Assembly (NCBI RefSeq): GCF_028209395.1
Contig: NZ_JAQLDQ010000004.1
Location: 62,001-126,000, forward strand
DNA: 64,000 bases
DNA from: Collinsella aerofaciens
GTDB lineage: Bacteria; Actinomycetota; Coriobacteriia; Coriobacteriales; Coriobacteriaceae
Direction of reading: 5' to 3'
Notes under the pieces: generated by a model
Seen by the model: only the letters and a program-made list of their open reading frames with translations
What the model was told of the DNA's origin: nothing
Databases searched by the model: none
In this document: positions 15,702 through 24,084 of the stretch, one piece after another
Layout of the letters: each line of letters opens with the position of its first letter
Position numbering within the stretch: position 1 is the stretch's first letter
Program-made: the position numbers and the translations under genes

Positions 15702-16832
15702 CTAGCAATCGATGACGTGAAGGTCATGCGGCGTCTTGGTGAAGGGCTCGTAGCCGTTCTCGGTGACCACGCCGTAGTCCTCCAGGCGCACGCCGCCCAC
15801 ACCGGGCAGGTACACGCCGGGCTCCATGGTGATAACCGAGCCGACCTCGATGATGTTCTTGCTGCGGTTGAAGTTAGGCAGCTCGTGGATGTCAATGCCC
15901 ACGCCATGGCCCAGACCATGGTTGTAGTAATCGCCATAGCCGGCATCGCCAATGATCTTCTTGGAAAGCTTGAAAATGTCGTTGCCCTCGACGCCCGGAT
16001 GAATGGCGGCAACGCACTCCTCGTGCGTACGGCGCACGAGCGCGTACAGGTCGAGCTGCTCCTGGGTAGGCTCGCCCATCACGACGGTGCGCGTCATGTC
16101 AGAACGATAATCGCAGTAGCCCGCGCCGTAATCCATGAGGACGAAGTCGCCCTTCTCGATCACGCGGTCGCTCGGAACGGCATGCGGGTTGGCGGTATTG
16201 GGGCCGCTCGCCACGATGGAGCCAAAGGCCAGGCTGTCGGCACCGTTGGCGAATATAAAGTTCTCGAGCTCGTTGCGAACCTGCTTCTCGGTCATACCGG
16301 GCTTAATATAGCCGAGCATGTGCTGGAAGGCGGCGTCGGTGATCGACTGCGCGTGGCGCATGAGCTCGATCTCCTCGGCGTCCTTGATGGCGCGCATCTT
16401 ACGGATGTCGTCATGCATCAGCGGCAGCATGCAGGCAACGGAGCGGTCCTCCAGGCCACGCTGAATACCCTGGTAGAAATTGATCTGCATGTCGTCCTCG
16501 ACAGCGCAGACGCGGCACTTGTTGGCCGCGATCTTGCCGGCGACCCAACCGGGGATGGTGCCCTCGTCCATGTCGTAGACCCAGGGGCTGCCGGCGGGCG
16601 TGTTCTCCTCAAAGCTGTTGAGATAGCGCGAGTCGGTATGGAACAGGCACTGGTCGGCCGTAATAAACGCAGCATGCGGGAACTCGAAGGTGTAATCGAA
16701 GACGCCCTTGACGCCCGTAAGCCAACGAAGGTTGGCCTCGTCGCGCACCACGATAGCGTCGTAGCCACGCTCAACCATCAGGGCACGGACACGCTCGATA
16801 CGACCGGCAGGACCGGCAGCAAACTCTGACAT
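15702..16832 (-). CDS. pepP: M24 family aminopeptidase P / Xaa-Pro peptidase
   Basis: 376 aa. Metallopeptidase that cleaves Xaa-Pro bonds. The N-terminal creatinase-like domain (1-140) precedes the pita-bread domain. Dinuclear metal ligands are visible: Asp in [18 protein letters not shown], His in [12 protein letters not shown], Glu in [11 protein letters not shown], and Glu in VRLEDYGVV. Gene order aroK-aroB-pep-efp matches other Actinobacteria. The 132-bp upstream gap contains TTGACA (16959-16954), a possible -35. Could also be called pepQ; the exact specificity is not decidable. Confidence 0.92.
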   Translation of the reverse strand: MSEFAAGPAGRIERVRALMVERGYDAIVVRDEANLRWLTGVKGVFDYTFEFPHAAFITADQCLFHTDSRYLNSFEENTPAGSPWVYDMDEGTIPGWVAGKIAANKCRVCAVEDDMQINFYQGIQRGLEDRSVACMLPLMHDDIRKMRAIKDAEEIELMRHAQSITDAAFQHMLGYIKPGMTEKQVRNELENFIFANGADSLAFGSIVASGPNTANPHAVPSDRVIEKGDFVLMDYGAGYCDYRSDMTRTVVMGEPTQEQLDLYALVRRTHEECVAAIHPGVEGNDIFKLSKKIIGDAGYGDYYNHGLGHGVGIDIHELPNFNRSKNIIEVGSVITMEPGVYLPGVGGVRLEDYGVVTENGYEPFTKTPHDLHVIDC

Positions 16833-16964
16833 GCAGATTCCTTTCTTGTTGTCTCTATAAAGACGGAACGGGTCTCAACCGAACGACGGAATCGCGCGCG
16901 ATTCGCAACCGATTGGAAACCCGCCCCTCAACATGATACGAAAGACGATGTATGTCAATAAATC

Positions 16965-18074
16965 CTAGAGAAGTTCTTTGCGAGAAGCCAAGTAGGCGTG
17001 AGCATGGCGGTCGAGGACCTCGTCCTCAACGCTCGTTAGACGAATGGCGCCGAGTGCCGCGGGCAGCGGCAACATACTACGGTTCGAGCGGTCAAACTGC
17101 TGCCTGCGGAACTCCTCGATATATGAGGCAGGCTCCAGATCGAAGGCAAGCTCCTCGATACCAAAGTCCTCCAGGCAGTCATCGACCTCAAAGACGTAAT
17201 CGATATCAAAGTCGCAGGCATCATGTGCTAAGCGCGCCTCAAAGCGCATGCCCTCAGACAGCAGCTGGTAGGCAGGAACCTGCGCCGCGGCTTTACCCAG
17301 GCAGGCGCGCAGGGTACGCTCCCCCATCTTGCCAAAATCGAGCGCATGGCGGGCGCTCGGGTTCGTGGCCATCAGTACGTCCTTACGGGCAGTCTGAGAC
17401 CACTGAACGGCATTGACGAGCGCGACCTCCTCGCCCGCAAGAATCTCGGGGACGGTCTCAGTAAACTGATTCCAGCGGGACTTGCTGCTCGAAAGCATGG
17501 TGCCAACAAGTACCGCATAGCCGAGCTTGAGGTCCTCGGGGTCCGCCTCGCGAACAAGGTCGAGGTCGCACACGACCAAGCCCGGCTCGGGACGGAACGC
17601 GATAGCGGGAAGCGCATTCGTCGACGAGGCGACAAGCGGCTTCATGGTCGTCGCAACCGTGAGCATGGCGTCGAACGTCGTCGGCAGCAAGGCGCACTCG
17701 GTGCGACCGCACCACTGATTGGCACACCAACAAACGACCGAGCAGGTCGCCGTGTCACCGACAGCGACAACGAGATCGTCGCAGGTAATGCCGTTAGCCG
17801 ACAGGGCGCCAAAGACGGTATCGGCATCGGCCAGCGTAGCACCGGCAGGAGAAACCTCGAGGACGAGCAGCGACACGGCAAAACCGGCGTCGACCAGCGC
17901 ATGCTCGACGACCTCGCCAAAACGCTCGGATGTAGCGTCGTTCCAAACCACCATCGCGCGCTTAGGCTTGCCCACGGCCGAGGCAAACATGCGCGACAGC
18001 TCCTCGAACGCGCCCAATCCAACGCGGACATCGACACTGCGGTTTTGGAAATTGATAAGTTGACGGCGAATCAT
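16965..18074 (-). CDS. 3-dehydroquinate synthase-like protein, active site degenerate
   Basis: 369 aa from ATG 18074, overlapping the aroK stop by 4 bp. It aligns along its length with AroB (DLVVAVGD, LLPTTFDAM, GLVVCDLDLVREADPEDLKLG). Key residues are missing. The zinc Glu of GLAEVIKYG is Val (GYAVLVGTM). The first zinc His (NLGHTFGHA) is replaced in DFGKMGERT. The second (LHGEAV) is replaced in LLSEGM. The GGKT NAD-site loop is absent and the GGGVVGD loop is shortened to AVGD. Synteny says aroB, but catalysis by the normal mechanism is unlikely. It may be a dead paralogue with a regulatory or structural role, or have gained a new activity. Confidence 0.8.
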   Translation of the reverse strand: MIRRQLINFQNRSVDVRVGLGAFEELSRMFASAVGKPKRAMVVWNDATSERFGEVVEHALVDAGFAVSLLVLEVSPAGATLADADTVFGALSANGITCDDLVVAVGDTATCSVVCWCANQWCGRTECALLPTTFDAMLTVATTMKPLVASSTNALPAIAFRPEPGLVVCDLDLVREADPEDLKLGYAVLVGTMLSSSKSRWNQFTETVPEILAGEEVALVNAVQWSQTARKDVLMATNPSARHALDFGKMGERTLRACLGKAAAQVPAYQLLSEGMRFEARLAHDACDFDIDYVFEVDDCLEDFGIEELAFDLEPASYIEEFRRQQFDRSNRSMLPLPAALGAIRLTSVEDEVLDRHAHAYLASRKELL

Positions 18075-18604
18075 AGCAGTCCACGCTCCAAAAGCATCTC
18101 GGCACAAAGGTAGGAAACGTCCTCGAAGGACTTGTTGCGAATATCAAGGGTAATATCGGCGGCCTGGCGATACAGCGGACGGCGATGCTCAAACAGGCGC
18201 GCAGCGTGCTCGGGCGAGCGGAAATCGGGCCGGGTATCGGAGCGGCGAATCTGGCGCAACGAGTCCTCAAAGTCGCCTTCGAGGTACACGCATATACCCA
18301 TCTCATGCATCAGCTCAATGTTCACCGGCGTCTCGACGATGCCACCCCCGCACGACACCAGCAGGCTGCGCTCGCTTTGAAGCGAACGGAGTGCCGAGGT
18401 CTCAAGCTCGCGAAAACGATCCTCGCCCTCGGTCTCAAATATCTCGGTCACCGACTTGCCACATCGACGCACAACCAAACGATCGGTATCGATAAAACGC
18501 CGCTTGAACATAGTGCCGACGTTGCGCGCGAGCGTCGATTTGCCCGCGCCCAAAAAGCCGATAAAGAAGATATGGTCGCAGCCGTGTTTGATGTGCTGAG
18601 ACAT
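18071..18604 (-). CDS. aroK: Shikimate kinase
   Basis: 177 aa. Converts shikimate to shikimate-3-phosphate. The P-loop is GFLGAGKST (about 16-24), the shikimate-binding DTDRLV follows, then the SCGGGIVE glycine triad and the lid and adenine contact RRPLYRQAAD. All expected catalytic residues are kept, in contrast to the aroB-like gene it is coupled to. Lies just downstream of the YqeG phosphatase gene. Confidence 0.94.
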   Translation of the reverse strand: MSQHIKHGCDHIFFIGFLGAGKSTLARNVGTMFKRRFIDTDRLVVRRCGKSVTEIFETEGEDRFRELETSALRSLQSERSLLVSCGGGIVETPVNIELMHEMGICVYLEGDFEDSLRQIRRSDTRPDFRSPEHAARLFEHRRPLYRQAADITLDIRNKSFEDVSYLCAEMLLERGLL

Positions 18605-18612
18605 GGCGAAAC

Positions 18613-19110
18613 CTATTCCTCGCAGGGAAGGTCGCGCAGGGCCCGGCGCTCAAAGATACGGAAGATCTGCGTGTACCACAGGTCCTGGGTTGCCTGCGGC
18701 TTGACCAGAATAGTGTCAACGCCGGCAAAGTTACCGCTCCACACGTCCGTGTACAGCTGATCGCCGATCAGCACCGCCTCGTCTGCCGTGGCGCCAAGGC
18801 GCTTAAGACCCGCCTTCAAGGCAAACGGGGCGGGCTTCATGGCGTGGCTGATGGCCTCGAGTCCCAGCTCGCGTGCAGAGCTCATGACCTGATCGCGATG
18901 CCAGTTGTTGGACACCATGCACAGCTTAAAGCCTTTGGCGCGGGCGGTATCGAGCCAAGCGGAAACCGCGGCGGGAACCTGCTCGGTGTCGCGCGGAACC
19001 AGAGTGTTATCGCGATCGAGCAGAATGGCGCGTTTGCCGTCGGCCCACAGGGTATCAAGGTCGATGCGATCGACCGAGGCAACGTATCGTTTGGGGCTAA
19101 AAATCCTCAT
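18613..19110 (-). CDS. YqeG family HAD IIIA-type phosphatase
   Basis: 165 aa from ATG 19110. HAD motif I is LLDRDNTLVPR (nucleophile Asp), motif II is MVSNN, then a lysine in HAMKPAPFALK and motif IV VLIGDQLYTD. YqeG relatives are small cytosolic phosphatases, sometimes annotated as phosphatidylglycerophosphatase-like. In other genomes they often sit beside aroE, aroK or yqeH. One bp separates it from the mltG stop. Confidence 0.88.
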   Translation of the reverse strand: MRIFSPKRYVASVDRIDLDTLWADGKRAILLDRDNTLVPRDTEQVPAAVSAWLDTARAKGFKLCMVSNNWHRDQVMSSARELGLEAISHAMKPAPFALKAGLKRLGATADEAVLIGDQLYTDVWSGNFAGVDTILVKPQATQDLWYTQIFRIFERRALRDLPCEE

Positions 19111-19111
19111 G

Positions 19112-20545
19112 CTAATTCCAAGACAGTTGATGCTCTTCGTAGGTTTGCGAGAAGTACTCCTCGTCCTGCGTAATGTAGAAATACAGGTCATCGGAGTCGG
19201 TTGGCTCAAGCGTGGCCTTGAGTGCCTCGAGCGACGGAGAGCAGATGGGCGTGGGTGGCAGGCCCTCGTGCTTATAGGTGTTATACGGGCTATCGCTCTG
19301 CAGGTCGTCGGCGGTAACCTCGCCACCGGTGACATACATCATGGTCGCATCGCTGTTGAGATAGCGCAGACCGTCGAGCTTGCCGGCAAGGCGGTTGTAG
19401 AAGACCGAGGCCACGTGTGCACGTTGATCGGCGTTGAGGCCCTCGCGCTCAACGATAGAGGCCAAGTTGACGATGTCGTAGTCGGACATCTCCACACCGT
19501 AGCGCTCCTTGATCTTGGCTTCGCAGCTCGCAAAGTCAAGCGACTTGTACTCGGTCTTAAACTGATCGAGCATGGCGCGAATCACGTCATCGGCCGTCGG
19601 CGAATCACCCAACGAATAGGTCTTGGGGAACAAGAAACCCTCGAGCGAGTCGTTGGCGGCGCCCTTAAGGAAGCTATAGTCGTCCACGTAGTTGGAGGCC
19701 TTGGCCTGGTTGAGGAAGTCTTCCTTAGAGATGCTGTCGTAGGCCTGGGCCACGCGATCGGCGACTTGATCGACTGTCAGACCCTCAGGGATAGTCAGCG
19801 CATTGGAGCCCGCGTTGGGGCCTTCCATGAGCTGCTGAACAACCTTGGTCGCATCCATGAGTGTGGTGAACGAGTAGGTGCCAGGCTTAAGCGACATATC
19901 GGCGTTAAGCTTTTTCACCGCCGCGTAGTAATCCTTGGGATTTTCGACGATATGGTTCTCGGAGAGAATCGAGGCGATCGTATCGCCCGAAGCACCGTCG
20001 GGAATGGTCACCGTAACTTGCTGGCCAGCAGCGACTTTCGCATCCTCACCGGCAAAGAAGCCCTTAACGGCAGGTACGACAAAGAAAGCGATAGTAGCAA
20101 GCGCGATTACGGCCACCACAACGCCGATGATCATAGGAACCGGAGAACTCTTCTTTTGAGCACCGCGACGAGCATGCGTGTTGTAGCTCGAGCGAGTCGC
20201 CGGAGCAACGCCATGCGACCCGCGAGCGTGATGCGAATGCGATTGGGGGGCCTGCGTTCGCTGGGTAGGTGCCTGTTGCTTAAAGCGAGCACCGCCTGCA
20301 GGCTGAGCCGAACGAGCAGTGGGCTGCTGAGCCGCGTGAGAAGCCGGATACTGAACCGAACGAGCAGAAGGCTGCTGACCCGTCCGTTGAACAGGTTGGG
20401 CCGAACGAGAGGAGGACTGCACCGGGCGCGCGGCAGACTGAGCTGCGCGCTGGGTCGGCTGTGCCGGACGCTGGCCAGGCTGGGCAGGGCGCGACGCCGA
20501 CTGACGTGTACAATTCGGCTGGCGCGGATCGGAAGCGCTAGGCAT
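19112..20545 (-). CDS. mltG: Endolytic murein transglycosylase MltG
   Basis: 477 aa from ATG 20545 (SD GAGGAGG). Cleaves nascent glycan strands in the membrane. An unusual N-terminal 110 residues are low-complexity, rich in Gln, Pro, Ala, Arg and Ser with repeated AQP/SAQ units and presumably disordered in the cytoplasm. One transmembrane helix (about 135-155) follows, then a LysM-like region and the YceG catalytic domain. The catalytic Glu is in LASIVEREG and PYNTYKHEGLPPTPICSPS closes the domain. Overlaps ruvX by 8 bp. Confidence 0.92.
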   Translation of the reverse strand: MPSASDPRQPNCTRQSASRPAQPGQRPAQPTQRAAQSAARPVQSSSRSAQPVQRTGQQPSARSVQYPASHAAQQPTARSAQPAGGARFKQQAPTQRTQAPQSHSHHARGSHGVAPATRSSYNTHARRGAQKKSSPVPMIIGVVVAVIALATIAFFVVPAVKGFFAGEDAKVAAGQQVTVTIPDGASGDTIASILSENHIVENPKDYYAAVKKLNADMSLKPGTYSFTTLMDATKVVQQLMEGPNAGSNALTIPEGLTVDQVADRVAQAYDSISKEDFLNQAKASNYVDDYSFLKGAANDSLEGFLFPKTYSLGDSPTADDVIRAMLDQFKTEYKSLDFASCEAKIKERYGVEMSDYDIVNLASIVEREGLNADQRAHVASVFYNRLAGKLDGLRYLNSDATMMYVTGGEVTADDLQSDSPYNTYKHEGLPPTPICSPSLEALKATLEPTDSDDLYFYITQDEEYFSQTYEEHQLSWN

Positions 20546-20966
20546 GCGAAACCTCCTCGTTTTTACGATCAAGCCACGTCTGCAAAAACAGGCTGGCGGC
20601 AATCATGTCAATCTTGCCCCTCATCTGCTTTTCGTTGAGGCCCTGCTCGCGCAGGATACGCTTTGCCTCTTGCGAGGACAGGCGCTCGTCCTCAAACTCC
20701 AACGGAAGATCGAGCTCGTCGGCAATCTTTTGCGCAACAGCGGCAACGCGCTCGGCCTGGGGACCGGGCTCACCGGCCATGGTCAGGGGACGCCCACTTA
20801 CCAGGATATCGGGCTCATAGTCCTCAACCAGGTAGCGGAACGTCTTGGCCATACCGGTGACCTCTGCAGCCGGGAGCACCTTGACAGGCATCGCCATCTT
20901 GCCATCACGGCTCGAGACGGCGATGCCGATCCTGGTCTCCCCTATGTCCAGCGCAAGCGCGACCAC
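20538..20966 (-). CDS. ruvX: RuvX/YqgF family Holliday-junction resolvase-like nuclease
   Basis: 142 aa, RNase H-like fold. The first catalytic Asp lies in ALALDIGETRIGIAVS, and EDERLSSQEAK and DMIAASLFLQTWL carry the other acidic residues. Family roles include Holliday-junction resolution and pre-16S rRNA 5' processing. The alaS-ruvX-mltG order is widely conserved. 17 bp downstream of alaS. Confidence 0.93.
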   Translation of the reverse strand: MVALALDIGETRIGIAVSSRDGKMAMPVKVLPAAEVTGMAKTFRYLVEDYEPDILVSGRPLTMAGEPGPQAERVAAVAQKIADELDLPLEFEDERLSSQEAKRILREQGLNEKQMRGKIDMIAASLFLQTWLDRKNEEVSHA

Positions 20967-20983
20967 AGCGACTACCTAGATTC

Positions 20984-23641
20984 TTAGGCGCCGAGCGCGG
21001 TCTTAGCGGCCGCGAGGGCATCGGCGATGCCGGCGGCGTTCTTGCCACCGGCCTGGGCCATGTTGGGACGGCCGCCACCGCGACCGTCGACCAGGCCCGC
21101 GATCTGCTTGATCACGTTACCGGCGTGGAAACCGGCCTTGACGGCGTCATCGGAGCCGGCGGCGAGCAGGGCCGGGGTGCCCTTCTCGGTCACGCTGGCG
21201 ACGACGCAGGCGACAGGACCGGCGACCTTCTGGTGCACGGTATCCCAGACGTTGCGCAGGTCGGCAGCCTCAAGGCCCTGGAGCTCAGCGACGACGAGCT
21301 TGTAGCCGTCGAGCTCGACGGCGCCCTCGATGGCGCTGGAGATAGCGTCGGAGGAGCCACCGGTCAGTGCCTTCTTGAGCTTGTTGGAAGTCTCGCGCAG
21401 CTCGGCCTGCAGGTTCTCCACGCGGGCGGGAACCTCATCCACGCGGCACTTGAGCGCAGCAGCGGCGGCGTCGACGAGCGCCAGACGGTCGGCCATGTAG
21501 TCGAGAGCACCCTTAGAGGTCACGGCCTCAATACGGCGGACGTTGGAGCCCGTAGAGGACTCGGAAATGATCTTGAACAGGCCGATCTCGGCGGTGTTGG
21601 CGGCATGGGTGCCACCGCAGAGCTCACGGGAGAACGGCTGGTCCTCGGCGCCCACGGAGACAACGCGGACGACGTCGCCATACTTCTCGCCAAACAGGGC
21701 GACAGCACCGGCGGCCTTGGCCTCGTCGATGCCCATGACGCGGGTCACGACCGGCTTGGAGGCGAAGATCTGCTGGTTAACCAGGTCCTCGACAGCCTTG
21801 AGCTGCTCGGAGGACAGGGCCTCGAAGTGCGTGAAGTCAAAGCGCAGGTGCTCGGGCGTCACCAGCGAGCCAGCCTGGGAGACATGCTCGCCCAGGACCT
21901 GCTTAAGCGCAGCGTCGAGCAGGTGGGTGGCGGTGTGGTTGCGGCGCAGGAAACCACGGCGCTCGGCGTCGAGCGCGGCGGTCACGGTAGCACCGACGGT
22001 CAATGTGCCCTCGGCAACGTGGGCGACGTGAGCATACAGGCCATTGTGGTTCTTGGTATCGGAAACGGTCAGCGCAACGCCCTCGGCGAAAAGCTCGCCG
22101 GCATCGCCCTGCTGGCCACCCATCTCGGCGTAGAACGGGGTGCGGTCGAGCACGACCTCGACGTCCTCGCCGGCGGCAGCGGACTCGACGGACTCGACGT
22201 TGCGCACGATGGCAACAACCTTGGCGCCTACGATCGCATCGTTGTCATAGCCGTCGAACTCAGTCGCGGCGACCTTGTCGGAAAGTTCGACCCACACGTC
22301 GTTGAAGCTGCCCCAGGCGTCGCCCTTGGCATTGGCGCGGGCGCGGGCCTTCTGGTCCTCCATGCAGGCGGTGAAGCCGTCCATGTCGACGTCGTGGCCA
22401 GCGGTGCCGGCGATCTCGACGGTCAGGTCGATGGGGAAACCAAAGGTGTCGTGCAGCTTAAAGGCAACGTCGCCCGGAAGGACAGCACCCTCGGCAAGCG
22501 CGGCCAGGGCCTCGTCCAGGTAGACGCGACCGTTGTCGAGCGTCGTGGAGAAACGCTCCTCCTCGGAAGCGACGATACCCTTGACGAGCGCGACGTTCTT
22601 GAGCAGCTCGGGATAGGCCTCGCCCATCTGGGCGTTGACCTCATCAATGAACTTGGTCAGGAAGGCGCCCTCGATGCCCAGCAGGCGACCGTGGAACACG
22701 GCACGGCGGAGCAGGCGGCGAAGGACGTACTCGCGACCCTCGTTACCGGGGAGAATGCCGTCCGAGATCATAAAGTCGACGGCACGAGAGTGATCCGCGA
22801 TGATGCGCAGGGAGCGGCTGGCACCGGAGTAATCGTCGGCGTCATAGGTCTTGCCGCTGATCTTCTCGCCCAGCTTGATGAGGTGCTGCATCAGATCGCC
22901 GTCGTAATTAGCGGTCTTGTGCTGCATGATGGCGGCCATGCGCTCCAGACCCATGCCCGTATCGAGGTTGCGGTGCGGCAGCTCCGGCATGGAGCCATCC
23001 TCCTGGCGGTCGTACTGGGTAAACACGAGGTTCCAGAACTCAAGGAAGCGATCGCAGTCGCAGCCAGGCTTGCAGTCGGGGCTGCCGCAACCGACCTCCT
23101 CGCCCATGTCAAAGTAGATCTCAGAGCACGGACCGCAGGGACCGGTGGGGCCAGCGGCCCAGAAGTTGTCGTCCTCGCCCAAGCGGGAGATGTGGTCCTC
23201 GGCAACGCCCAGGGAGCGCCATACGTCATGGGTCTCGTCGTCCTCGGTAAAGACGGTGAAGTACAGGCGATCGAGCGGCAGCTTGAACTCCTTGGTGATG
23301 AGCTCAAAGGCCCAAGCGCAGGCCTGCTGCTTGGAGACGCCGCCAAAGGAGAAGTCGCCGAGCATCTCAAAGAAGGACAGGTGACGGCCGTCCTCGCCGA
23401 TGCAATCGATGTCGTTGGTGCGGACGCACTTCTGGCAGGAGATCGCGCCGATCTCCTTCATGGTCTTCTTGCCCTGGTAGTACTCCTTAAACTGATTCAT
23501 GCCGGCGTTGGCAAGCAACAGCGAAGGATCGTCGGGGACGAGGGACGAAGAAGGATAGAGCTTAAGACCGCGCTCCTCAAAGAAGTTGAGGAACTTAGAG
23601 CGAATCTCGGCCGTAGTCATTGACGGGTAGTCAGCACTCAT
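20984..23641 (-). CDS. alaS: Alanine-tRNA ligase
   Basis: 885 aa from ATG 23641, 10 bp after SD GAGGAG. Class II synthetase: motif 1 to 3 catalytic core at 1-250 (LANAGMNQFKEYYQG, GRHLSFFEMLGDF). The editing domain contains the zinc motif NHTATHLL and CGGTHAANTAEIG, and a C-terminal C-Ala domain ends the protein. A glycine-rich GGGRPNMAQAGG marks the C-Ala end. Its promoter is at 23688-23715. No T-box is seen. Confidence 0.97.
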   Translation of the reverse strand: MSADYPSMTTAEIRSKFLNFFEERGLKLYPSSSLVPDDPSLLLANAGMNQFKEYYQGKKTMKEIGAISCQKCVRTNDIDCIGEDGRHLSFFEMLGDFSFGGVSKQQACAWAFELITKEFKLPLDRLYFTVFTEDDETHDVWRSLGVAEDHISRLGEDDNFWAAGPTGPCGPCSEIYFDMGEEVGCGSPDCKPGCDCDRFLEFWNLVFTQYDRQEDGSMPELPHRNLDTGMGLERMAAIMQHKTANYDGDLMQHLIKLGEKISGKTYDADDYSGASRSLRIIADHSRAVDFMISDGILPGNEGREYVLRRLLRRAVFHGRLLGIEGAFLTKFIDEVNAQMGEAYPELLKNVALVKGIVASEEERFSTTLDNGRVYLDEALAALAEGAVLPGDVAFKLHDTFGFPIDLTVEIAGTAGHDVDMDGFTACMEDQKARARANAKGDAWGSFNDVWVELSDKVAATEFDGYDNDAIVGAKVVAIVRNVESVESAAAGEDVEVVLDRTPFYAEMGGQQGDAGELFAEGVALTVSDTKNHNGLYAHVAHVAEGTLTVGATVTAALDAERRGFLRRNHTATHLLDAALKQVLGEHVSQAGSLVTPEHLRFDFTHFEALSSEQLKAVEDLVNQQIFASKPVVTRVMGIDEAKAAGAVALFGEKYGDVVRVVSVGAEDQPFSRELCGGTHAANTAEIGLFKIISESSTGSNVRRIEAVTSKGALDYMADRLALVDAAAAALKCRVDEVPARVENLQAELRETSNKLKKALTGGSSDAISSAIEGAVELDGYKLVVAELQGLEAADLRNVWDTVHQKVAGPVACVVASVTEKGTPALLAAGSDDAVKAGFHAGNVIKQIAGLVDGRGGGRPNMAQAGGKNAAGIADALAAAKTALGA

Positions 23642-23687
23642 AGAGGGAATCTCCTCGGTTTCACATCGAAACAGTTCAAACGTAACG

Positions 23688-23715
23688 ATATTACCATCCC
23701 ACCGCACCTGTGCAA
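23688..23715 (-). promoter_or_regulatory. Promoter of alaS
   Basis: On the minus strand TTGCAC (23715-23710), a 16-bp spacer and TAATAT (23693-23688), leaving a leader of about 40 nt before the ATG. Confidence 0.7.
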
Positions 23716-23743
23716 AAAAGAGGGCCGCCAAACAGCGACCCTC
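23714..23743 (-). terminator. Intrinsic terminator upstream of alaS
   Basis: GAGGGCCGC (23720-23728) pairs with 23735-23743 (one mismatch) and is followed on the minus strand by TTTTTTGCAC. The U tract overlaps the alaS -35 box. It would stop minus-strand transcripts running past the AI-2E gene and antisense to the small plus-strand gene. Confidence 0.7.
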
Positions 23744-23800
23744 CAGCGAAAGTGCACGTTATTTAGGTCTGTCAAATACTTTGAAAAAAAATGATTTCGG

Positions 23801-23806
23801 TATAAT
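23801..23806 (+). promoter_or_regulatory. -10 box for the small membrane protein gene
   Basis: A perfect TATAAT, with weak -35 candidates (CTTTGA, 16-bp spacing) in an A-rich stretch, lies 33 bp before the ATG. Confidence 0.6.
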
Positions 23807-23838
23807 TGCATATAAGAATCGTCCGGAAGGAGCGATCG

Positions 23839-24078
23839 ATGAATAGCAAACGGTTTGTCGTGAATGCACTAACCTCGGTAGCCCTTTTAGCAATCTTCGC
23901 TTACTCGAGCTGGTATGTGAACCAGCCGAGATTTGGCTACGCATTGTACGCAGTAACATCTGGCGATAAAGCGTATTACACCCTAAGCGCAATTGACGCC
24001 ATCTTTTTCTATGTGGCTGGCCCCTTATCAATCACTTTGATCGCGTTTATTGTTATTTACAACATCAAGAAACGCTAA
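23839..24078 (+). CDS. Small two-helix membrane protein of unknown function
   Basis: 79 aa from ATG 23839 with a strong SD (AAGGAG). Two hydrophobic segments are visible: VVNALTSVALLAIFAYSSWY (about 7-26) and FFYVAGPLSITLIAFIVIY (about 56-75). A polar, tyrosine-rich stretch separates them and the tail ends in IKKR. This predicts both ends in the cytoplasm. It is a lone plus-strand gene in a minus-strand region, lower in GC than its neighbours, and has a perfect TATAAT promoter. I do not recognise the family. Its stop is 6 bp from the stop of the convergent AI-2E gene. Confidence 0.7.
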   Translation: MNSKRFVVNALTSVALLAIFAYSSWYVNQPRFGYALYAVTSGDKAYYTLSAIDAIFFYVAGPLSITLIAFIVIYNIKKR

Positions 24079-24084
24079 CAGGGC

